DNA of 64,000 nucleotides from JAJFKB01 sp965230515 (GTDB lineage: Bacteria; Pseudomonadota; Gammaproteobacteria; Pseudomonadales; IMCC2047). The DNA lies in NCBI GenBank assembly GCA_965230515.1, contig OZ246007.1, positions 1,736,001 to 1,800,000 of the forward strand, in the 5' to 3' direction. Positions 58,231-64,000 of the stretch are shown piece by piece. How positions within the stretch are numbered: the stretch's first letter is position 1; every line of letters starts with the position of its first letter. A program made the translations under genes and the position numbers. Under the pieces are notes generated by a model, which saw only the letters and a program-made list of their open reading frames with translations, searched no databases and was not told where the DNA came from.

Positions 58231-58962
58231 CTACAGCGTTTTAAGGACTTTTTTTACTTGTGGCAGATGACGCCGACTTACGGACAATGGCGCCTCCACC
58301 CCACGCAGGCAAATGGCGCTTTTCCCGTCACTATCACGCACCAGCCCTTCTATATAGCTGATCGCCACCAGACAATTGCGATGAATTTTAAGAAATCGGC
58401 CGGGTAACTCCTGTTCAAGCTTCCTGAGGGAGTCATCTATTACCATTTCCCGACCGTGTGAGAAACCCGATACGTATTTTTGATCAGCCATAAAATGGCT
58501 GATATCGTCCAGATTCAACAACTCAATACCAGCATGCGATTTGATCGTAATATGTGTCCTGGCTTCACCACTGCGAATAGCTTCAATTTGCGTCGCGCCA
58601 ATACGTTGTGCGCGCTCTAGCGCAGCCAGCAAGCGCTCCTTGCGTACCGGCTTCAACAAATAGTCAACGGCCTGCACGTCAAAGGCACTGAGTGCGTACT
58701 CATCATAGGCTGTACAAAAAATAATACTGGGAGGCCGCGCAAATTCCAGCAGATGCTGCGCAGCTTCAAGCCCATCCATACCCGGCATACGTATATCCAT
58801 CAGCAAAATATCAGGAGTTAACAGCTGCACCTGTTCAATCGCCTCTTTTCCATTGGAGGCCTCTGCGACTACCTCATATTCAGGTACCTTCTCAAGCATT
58901 CGCCGCAACCGGTCGCGCGCGAGCTTTTCATCATCGACCAGGATTATTGAAAGAGAAGCCAT
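58231..58962 (-). CDS. algR: LytTR-family response regulator AlgR
   Basis: This 243-residue regulator has an N-terminal receiver domain (LSIILVDDEKLARDRLRRML, phosphoacceptor Asp in ILLMDIRMPGMDGLEAA, switch Lys in DYLLKPVRKERL). A C-terminal LytTR DNA-binding domain follows, with GREMVIDDSLRKLEQELPGR and FLKIHRNCLVAISYIEG. The ATG at 58962 is 4 nt after the algZ stop; a TTG start seven codons earlier would overlap algZ. It controls motility, envelope and virulence-type genes in Pseudomonas; the regulon here is unknown. Confidence 0.95.
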   Translation of the reverse strand: MASLSIILVDDEKLARDRLRRMLEKVPEYEVVAEASNGKEAIEQVQLLTPDILLMDIRMPGMDGLEAAQHLLEFARPPSIIFCTAYDEYALSAFDVQAVDYLLKPVRKERLLAALERAQRIGATQIEAIRSGEARTHITIKSHAGIELLNLDDISHFMADQKYVSGFSHGREMVIDDSLRKLEQELPGRFLKIHRNCLVAISYIEGLVRDSDGKSAICLRGVEAPLSVSRRHLPQVKKVLKTL

Positions 58963-58966
58963 TGTG

Positions 58967-60043
58967 CTAGGACCTGCGCTCAACAGAAGCGGGACAAAGG
59001 TAGCTCATTTGCGTGACAAAAAACCCGCTACCCCCATGGGTTTCCAGGCGCGCTTTGTCACCATAACAAGCCTGAAGACGATGACGAATATTTTCCAGGG
59101 CGATCTTATTCGAACTCTCTACATTACCCTTAGCACCTTCAATGTAGGGATTCGTAACTGTGATCTGCACCTCGCCTTCACGATCATTAACAACCACTCG
59201 AATATTCCCGCCCTCCGGCAACGGCTGTATCCCATGATAAATAGCGTTTTCTAAAAGTGGCTGCAGGGCCAGCAAAGGAATGGTCGTCCGGTCAGATATT
59301 GCACCAACCTCCCACTCCACCGACAATCGATCACCTAACCGTAACCCCTCTATACCAACATATCGTCGACACAACTCCAACTCCTCCTTCAGCTTAACCG
59401 GGTGCGACGTAGTCTTCAGGCTGGCCCGAAAAAGCTCAGCCAGATCCTCAACAACCTGCTCCGCCTTACCTGGATCCGATTCAATAAGACTGGCAATGAT
59501 ATTCATACTGTTGAATAAAAAATGGGGGCGAATCCGGGATTGCAAAGCCTGAATCCGCGATTCAAGTTCCGCCTGCTCCTGACGCCTCAGACTCGCCTGC
59601 ACATAGAGGTAACGCAACACCATCCCGGTCATAATGGCACTCACCAGAATATTACGCAGCAATCCCAGACCATCGATCACTATGCCCTGCCCGGCGAGAT
59701 CGGCACCACTCATTACCCAGTCGCCTATAAGGGTGGCCAGGATAGTGACCAGCATAATGATGAGATACACCACCGAGACTGTCATGGGCAGTGATAGCCG
59801 TGACAGCCAGTCCTGACAGCGGCACAGCAACAGTGCGCTGATCAGCACAACCCATTGTACCAGCAATGAAACCAGCGCCAGGTACTGCCATGAAAATTGA
59901 CGAATCCCGGATGATGCCAGCACCATTGTTAGCACAAACAGCTCAGCAACCAGCACAAGAACAAACACTGCCCTGCCGGCACACAGATCAGGAAGAAATG
60001 CATCCTTTGTCTTTCCCGCTTGCAAGCTATCGATATCGTCCAT
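58967..60043 (-). CDS. algZ: LytS-type sensor histidine kinase AlgZ/FimS
   Basis: This 358-residue protein has four membrane helices in the first 150 residues (AVFVLVLVAELFVLTMVLAS, YLALVSLLVQWVVLISALLL and two more). The His_kinase domain carries the phosphoacceptor region RIRPHFLFNSMNIIASLIES and an ATPase end with LLALQPLLENAIYHGIQPLP. The layout matches AlgZ/FimS, partner of AlgR encoded 4 nt downstream. The ATG at 60043 is preferred over a GTG at 60064. The pair is divergent from argH, as in Pseudomonas. The signal sensed is unknown. Confidence 0.95.
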   Translation of the reverse strand: MDDIDSLQAGKTKDAFLPDLCAGRAVFVLVLVAELFVLTMVLASSGIRQFSWQYLALVSLLVQWVVLISALLLCRCQDWLSRLSLPMTVSVVYLIIMLVTILATLIGDWVMSGADLAGQGIVIDGLGLLRNILVSAIMTGMVLRYLYVQASLRRQEQAELESRIQALQSRIRPHFLFNSMNIIASLIESDPGKAEQVVEDLAELFRASLKTTSHPVKLKEELELCRRYVGIEGLRLGDRLSVEWEVGAISDRTTIPLLALQPLLENAIYHGIQPLPEGGNIRVVVNDREGEVQITVTNPYIEGAKGNVESSNKIALENIRHRLQACYGDKARLETHGGSGFFVTQMSYLCPASVERRS

Positions 60044-60164
60044 CAACCTGATATTTTCCAACACTGATTTGGAGGCAGTGCTATAATCCCCGCTCAGATT
60101 CAGGATCCGCTAGAGAATTAAGCACGCTAGCTTTTTAATATAGTTCAGTTTTCAGCAAACCGAT

Positions 60165-61565
60165 ATGACAAAAAATCAACAGGATACCCAACATAAGCCC
60201 TGGGGCGGGCGGTTCAGCGAAGCCACAGATGCTTTTGTAGAAGCTTTCACGGCGTCTGTAGCATTTGATCAACGCCTTTATAAACATGATATCGCCGGGT
60301 CACTGGCTCACGCACAGATGCTGGAAAAGGTCGGCGTATTGACCAGGGAGGAGTCCAGCCAGATCCAGACCGGGTTAAAACAGGTCGAGCAAGAAATAGA
60401 ATCCGGTCAGTTTAATTGGTCAGTCAGCCTTGAGGATGTGCACATGAATGTGGAGGCACGCCTGACCGAAATCATTGGCGCAACCGGTAAGAAACTGCAT
60501 ACCGGCCGCTCCAGGAACGACCAGGTCGCCACCGATATGCGTCTGTATCTGCGCGAAGAACTGGATCTGATTGCCCAGGAAATTCGCAGATTGCAAACCG
60601 GGCTACTGGATCTTGCGGAAAGAGAAGCGGATACGATCATGCCTGGCTTTACCCATCTGCAGACGGCACAACCGGTTACCTTTGGCCACCATTTAATGGC
60701 CTGGTTTGAGATGCTGGACAGAGATTTCCGCAGATTGCAGGATTGTCGGAAGCGAATCAATGTGATGCCACTGGGAGCAGCAGCGCTGGCCGGAACCACC
60801 TACCCAATCGACCGTGGTTATACTGCTGAGCTACTGGGATTTGACCAACCTACCGCCAACTCTCTGGATTCGGTGAGCGACCGCGATTTTGCCATTGAGT
60901 TTTGCGCGGCAGCCAGTCTGATCATGACCCATCTGTCGCGGTTCTCAGAGGAACTGGTGCTCTGGACATCAGCGCAGTTTGATTTTATCAAGCTGCCTGA
61001 CCGCTTCTGTACCGGCTCTTCCATCATGCCGCAAAAGAAGAATCCTGATGTTCCCGAGCTGGTCAGAGGCAAAACCGGTCGTGTAAACGGTCACCTTGTT
61101 TCCCTGCTCACACTGATGAAATCACAACCGCTGGCATACAACAAAGATAACCAGGAAGACAAAGAGCCGCTGTTTGACACTATCGACACCTTGAAGGGCT
61201 GCCTGCGTGCTTATGCCGATATGGTGCCGGCGATAACCGCGAATCACGAGCAGATGCGCGAAGCAGCAATGCGCGGTTACTCTACAGCTACAGATTTGGC
61301 CGATTATGTTGTACGCAAAGGTGTACCATTCCGCGATGCCCATGAAATCGTTGGAAAAGCGGTGGCACATGGTATTGCTGCCAACAAGGATTTATCAGAA
61401 CTGTCTCTACAGCAGTTACAACAATTTTCAGCAATTATTGAGCAGGATGTTTTTGAGGTGCTGACGCTGGAAGGATCGGTTAGTGCGAGAGACCACCTTG
61501 GAGGCACCGCGCCGAATCAGGTAAGGACAGCGATTAAACAGGCACGTCTGCTTTTAGCTGGCTAA
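60165..61565 (+). CDS. argH: Argininosuccinate lyase
   Basis: This 466-residue member of the fumarase/aspartase superfamily starts near KPWGGRFSEATDAFVEAFTA. It has the SLEDVHMNVEARLTEIIG region, GRSRNDQVATDMRLYLREEL, HLQTAQPVTFGHHLMAWFEM and the signature GSSIMPQKKNPDVPELVRGK. It cleaves argininosuccinate to arginine and fumarate, the last step of arginine synthesis. It is divergent from algZ with a 120-nt gap. Full length and intact. Confidence 0.98.
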   Translation: MTKNQQDTQHKPWGGRFSEATDAFVEAFTASVAFDQRLYKHDIAGSLAHAQMLEKVGVLTREESSQIQTGLKQVEQEIESGQFNWSVSLEDVHMNVEARLTEIIGATGKKLHTGRSRNDQVATDMRLYLREELDLIAQEIRRLQTGLLDLAEREADTIMPGFTHLQTAQPVTFGHHLMAWFEMLDRDFRRLQDCRKRINVMPLGAAALAGTTYPIDRGYTAELLGFDQPTANSLDSVSDRDFAIEFCAAASLIMTHLSRFSEELVLWTSAQFDFIKLPDRFCTGSSIMPQKKNPDVPELVRGKTGRVNGHLVSLLTLMKSQPLAYNKDNQEDKEPLFDTIDTLKGCLRAYADMVPAITANHEQMREAAMRGYSTATDLADYVVRKGVPFRDAHEIVGKAVAHGIAANKDLSELSLQQLQQFSAIIEQDVFEVLTLEGSVSARDHLGGTAPNQVRTAIKQARLLLAG

Positions 61566-61567
61566 CC

Positions 61568-61612
61568 GGATTTCCGGTGAAACGATCGTTTGATCCGCTC
61601 ACCGGAAGATCC
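61568..61612. other. Large inverted repeat between convergent argH and cytochrome c5
   Basis: GGAT-TTCCGGTGA (61568-61580) pairs with TCACCGGAA-GATCC (61599-61612), 13 bp with one bulged base around an 18-nt loop. There is no T-run on either strand. It may act as a bidirectional 3'-end structure for both converging mRNAs. Confidence 0.55.
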
Positions 61613-61635
61613 TGCGGGAAAATGGCTAAAACCGA

Positions 61636-62055
61636 TTACTGTACTTTGGCAACCATATAGGCAACGGAGTTCTTTACCTCCTCGTCAGAAAGTCCGGCAT
61701 TACCACCTTTTGCCGGCATCGCATTGAGACCATTGATCGCACTGCCGTTCAGCGTTTCCATGCCTTTTGCCAAACGCGGTTCCCAGGCAGCTTTGTCACC
61801 TAACTTCGGTGCACCTGCCACACCCATGTCGTGACACAATTTACAGGCCTTTTCGTACACCTGTTCGCCTTGCGCCAAATCACCGCCTGCCGCGGCGGGT
61901 GCTTCAGTGGTGCTTTTTGCAGCCTCTTCAATTGCGGCCGGTTTACTTTGCGGGGCGGCGGGCTCCTCTTTACCGCAACCTGAAATCAGCACAGCTGTCG
62001 CTACAATGGGTATCGCAAACATCTTAACAATACTTGACCGGTTTTCTTTAAGCAT
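61636..62055 (-). CDS. Cytochrome c5-like monohaem lipoprotein
   Basis: This 139-residue protein has a lipoprotein signal (lipobox LISGC, Cys27) and an Ala/Pro/Glu-rich linker (about 31-58). A cytochrome c domain follows with haem motif Cys71-Lys-Leu-Cys74-His75 and axial Met113 in NAMPAKGG. The short loop order and the GLSDEEVKNSVAYMV end fit cytochrome c5. It would carry electrons in the periplasm, anchored to a membrane. The ATG at 62055 follows AAAGG by about 11 nt; upstream in-frame starts would mask the signal peptide. Confidence 0.92.
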   Translation of the reverse strand: MLKENRSSIVKMFAIPIVATAVLISGCGKEEPAAPQSKPAAIEEAAKSTTEAPAAAGGDLAQGEQVYEKACKLCHDMGVAGAPKLGDKAAWEPRLAKGMETLNGSAINGLNAMPAKGGNAGLSDEEVKNSVAYMVAKVQ

Positions 62056-62244
62056 GTGATTCTTTACCTTTTCAAAGTTCTGTTGATGGGGGAAGATAAT
62101 CCTATCCGCAATAACTAAAACTATCAAGCAGCAGCAATAGCGGTTGAACGAACTGTCTTTTAGAACCAGGCCCTGGGTTTGTACAGGCCTGGCGCAAGAC
62201 TTAAAACCGTTAATCAATACAGAAAATCATCAACGAGGTGTGTT

Positions 62245-63024
62245 ATGGATTTGGGTATTTCCGGTAAAAAGGCGATTATTTGCGCCGCCAGCAAAGGGTT
62301 GGGCCGAGGGTGCGCACTGGCACTGGCGTGTGAAGGTGTGGAAGTTACCATTTGCGCTCGACAGCAAGACGTTCTGGCCGAAACAGCGGAGCTGATCACT
62401 CAGACTTCAGGTATTCAGGCTCACTACATCGTGGCAGATATCACCACCGATGAAGGCCGGACTAAAGTACTCGAAGCCTGCCCAACACCCGATATTCTGG
62501 TCAACAATGCAGGTGGACCGCCGCCTGGTGACTTTCGTGACTGGTCACAGCAGGACTGGTTTGATGCCATGAACGCAAACATGTTCAGCGCAATCGAGAT
62601 GACCCGACTGACTATCGACCACATGATCCAGCAGTGCTTTGGGCGCGTGATCAATATCACCAGCAGCTCGGTGAAGGCGCCCATTGCCGAACTGGGTCTC
62701 TCCAATGGTGCACGATGCGGTCTCACGGGTTTTGTTGCGGGCCTCGCACGGCAGCATGTATCCAGCAATGTTACAGTCAATAATCTACTGCCGGGATTTT
62801 GCGATACTGATCGAGGGCGCAGTATTATCGACAAACAGGCGCAGCAGCATAATATAGACACGCGCGACTATCGAAAGCAGTTTTTAGCAGCTATTCCCGC
62901 TGGCAGAATGGGTTCACCTGATGAGTTTGGCGCAACCTGCGCGTTTCTTTGCAGTAAACACGCCGGTTATATTACCGGGCAGAATCTGCTCGTGGACGGC
63001 GGCCTTTATCCAGGTACATTTTAA
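62245..63024 (+). CDS. SDR-family protein with altered catalytic tetrad
   Basis: This 259-residue SDR starts MDLGISGKKAIICAASKGLG; GAGGTG lies 4 nt before the ATG. NADP-type glycine motif AASKGLGRG near 14, VNNAGG near 86-91 and Ser140 (NITSSSVK) are present. The usual catalytic Tyr-x-x-x-Lys is replaced by Ser153-Asn-Gly-Ala-Arg157 (LSNGARCGLTGF). A subgroup of SDRs carries this SNxxR variant, so the protein is probably functional but with unusual chemistry. The function cannot be assigned from the neighbours. Confidence 0.9.
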   Translation: MDLGISGKKAIICAASKGLGRGCALALACEGVEVTICARQQDVLAETAELITQTSGIQAHYIVADITTDEGRTKVLEACPTPDILVNNAGGPPPGDFRDWSQQDWFDAMNANMFSAIEMTRLTIDHMIQQCFGRVINITSSSVKAPIAELGLSNGARCGLTGFVAGLARQHVSSNVTVNNLLPGFCDTDRGRSIIDKQAQQHNIDTRDYRKQFLAAIPAGRMGSPDEFGATCAFLCSKHAGYITGQNLLVDGGLYPGTF

Positions 63025-63041
63025 ATAATGGCAATTCCGGT

Positions 63042-63374
63042 TTAACGGCTGGCTCGCTTTGCTGCCTGGTAACTTCTCATAGCCCATTGCTGTAATATTT
63101 CCGGGTCATCCAGCGCACTTTCCGGGCAGCGTCGATAGGACATTTTGAAGGGCTTACCCTGCTTTTGGTATTCAAAATGTGCTAACTGCTGCGCGTCGAA
63201 ATAATGATCGATTTCAGCATCTGTTTTCAGGTAAAGCTCATCATTAGCAACCAGCCCGAACATGGCTCCGTCGAGAAAAATACCAAAACCACCAAACATC
63301 GCTCTGGCACGCACCGCGTTCAGCTGGCTCATGTTTTCCAGAAGATAATCAACAAATTCACTTTTACCGCCCAT
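63042..63374 (-). CDS. TfoX N-terminal domain protein
   Basis: This 110-residue protein matches the TfoX/Sxy N-terminal domain, with FVDYLLENMSQLNAVRARAM near 7-26, FGGFGIFLDGAMFGLVANDE near 27-46 and KPFKMSYRRCPESALDDPEI. The C-terminal TfoX domain of the competence activator is absent, so this is the short stand-alone version found in many Proteobacteria. Function unknown; it need not relate to competence. Confidence 0.9.
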   Translation of the reverse strand: MGGKSEFVDYLLENMSQLNAVRARAMFGGFGIFLDGAMFGLVANDELYLKTDAEIDHYFDAQQLAHFEYQKQGKPFKMSYRRCPESALDDPEILQQWAMRSYQAAKRASR

Positions 63375-63384
63375 AACCCTTGCT

Positions 63385-63957
63385 TTACCCCCGTCTGCCG
63401 ATGTGCCGTTCCCAGGTTTCTCTCTTTTTCTTTTGACTTTTTCTGATCAAAACATAGGTCGCCCCCGCCCCTCCGTGATGCTTTTGCGCTGTGTGAAACG
63501 CTAATATTTCATCCATTTCTGGCAACCAGGTCGCGATACAGCTTTTCAGTCGTGCAGGCTCTGCCCTACCCTCTCCTTTACCATGAGTGATAAGTCCACA
63601 ACGCACATCATAAGCAATGCTATCCTTCACGAAGCGGATTAATGATTGCCTTGCCTGATCCACCGTTAAACGGTGCAGATCCAATCTTGCTTCCAACTGA
63701 TAATGCCCCAGGCGCAGCTTGCGGAAAACGCCATGTTGGACGCCGGGGCGCCGAAAACTCAGCACCGCATGCGGGTCCACTTGGGCAATATTATCGTTAG
63801 AGAGCACCGATTGGTGCTGCTGTTCTTCCTCTGTAGCGGCACGTCGTCTTTCCCGTATACCGGGTGAATCCGTTGTTGACTTCTTCAGCACCACTTTACC
63901 CGAACTGGGAATCGGCTCTACCCCCTCCAGTTCAGCTTCAAATAACTCTTTATCCAT
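63385..63957 (-). CDS. Smr-domain protein (SmrA-like nuclease)
   Basis: This 190-residue protein has an N-terminal linker region with IPSSGKVVLKKSTTDSPGIR and a C-terminal Smr domain. LDLHRLTVDQARQSLIRFVK lies near 91-110 and LITHGKGEGRAEPARLKSCI near 122-141, the LDLHG-like and HGxG motifs; the fourth residue of the first motif is followed by Arg rather than Gly. Smr proteins are nicking or RNA endonucleases. The start at 63957 is chosen by family length; a GTG at 63990 would add 11 residues. Only 10 nt of the window remain upstream. Confidence 0.9.
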   Translation of the reverse strand: MDKELFEAELEGVEPIPSSGKVVLKKSTTDSPGIRERRRAATEEEQQHQSVLSNDNIAQVDPHAVLSFRRPGVQHGVFRKLRLGHYQLEARLDLHRLTVDQARQSLIRFVKDSIAYDVRCGLITHGKGEGRAEPARLKSCIATWLPEMDEILAFHTAQKHHGGAGATYVLIRKSQKKKRETWERHIGRRG

Positions 63958-64000
63958 TAGGCTCTTATAACCCTGCTTATCAGTAATCACCTATCACCAG

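Noticed and set aside
1..64000. tRNA, rRNA, CRISPR, insertion sequence, prophage or toxin-antitoxin loci
   Set aside because: Looked for by eye on both strands; no tRNA T-arm plus acceptor pattern, regular spacer repeats, transposase motifs or terminal inverted repeats were found.

Overview
The window looks like a chromosomal segment of a Gammaproteobacterium of the Pseudomonas/marine type. The order hemB - ppx - trxA - rho - ubiD - fre, followed by hemY - hemX - hemD - hemC - algR - algZ // argH, is the housekeeping arrangement I know from pseudomonads and their marine relatives. The extended PstC/PstA permeases and the cytochrome c5 lipoprotein fit the same group. No rRNA, tRNA, CRISPR array, insertion sequence or phage gene was seen. 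By eye, base composition is moderate and fairly even.

Region 1 (1-11250, nearly all minus strand) is a catabolic operon for anaerobic aromatic degradation. In transcription order it reads had - oah - dch - bcrC - bcrB - bcrA - bcrD - fdx - SDR - korA (cut by the left edge). A divergent-looking but actually co-oriented marR regulator lies upstream. It encodes ATP-dependent class I (Thauera-type) benzoyl-CoA reductase, the ferredoxin that feeds it, a 2-oxoglutarate:ferredoxin oxidoreductase that would reduce that ferredoxin, and the three enzymes that hydrate, oxidise and hydrolytically open the dearomatised ring. A sigma70-like promoter with an overlapping inverted repeat precedes had, and a perfect inverted repeat overlaps the -10 of marR.

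Region 2 (11587-21748) is a phosphate-acquisition block: pstS-pstC-pstA-pstB-phoU on the minus strand and, divergently, a general porin, a small secreted protein and an OprP/OprO-type porin. Convincing Pho boxes face both ways from the 18.6-19.0 kb intergenic region. A hairpin plus T-run lies between pstS and pstC, and a shared 21-bp element lies about 70-75 nt upstream of both porin genes.

Region 3 (21767-47409) is mixed accessory metabolism. It holds an AEC carrier, kynureninase with a class III CoA-transferase, a TetR-regulated RND pump with two identical operators, and succinate-semialdehyde dehydrogenase divergent from an Lrp-type regulator with a consensus Lrp site between them. It also holds an EF-hand-like lipoprotein with a Lys/Thr-rich tail, a Tat-exported DUF1501/DUF1800 pair, an ECF sigma factor operon with DUF3619/DUF3106 partners, and a secreted protein built of 11-residue repeats. 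Then come a DksA-like zinc finger protein, a cyclase/thioesterase/monooxygenase-domain trio, elbB, an ArsM-type arsenite methyltransferase behind a DedA-flavoprotein disulfide reductase fusion, and a sterol-desaturase-family hydroxylase.

Region 4 (47550-64000) is housekeeping: haem synthesis (hemB, hemC, hemD, hemX, hemY), ppx, trxA, rho, ubiD, fre, the AlgR/AlgZ LytTR two-component pair, argH, a cytochrome c5-like lipoprotein, an atypical SDR, a TfoX N-domain protein and an Smr-domain protein.

The most interesting points are the complete benzoyl-CoA reductase pathway in a gammaproteobacterial background with its candidate operators, the attenuator-like structure inside the pst operon, the shared element before the two porins, the arsM/DedA-reductase pair, and the 11-residue-repeat secreted protein. 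I did not find an obviously undescribed multi-gene system such as a new defence island.
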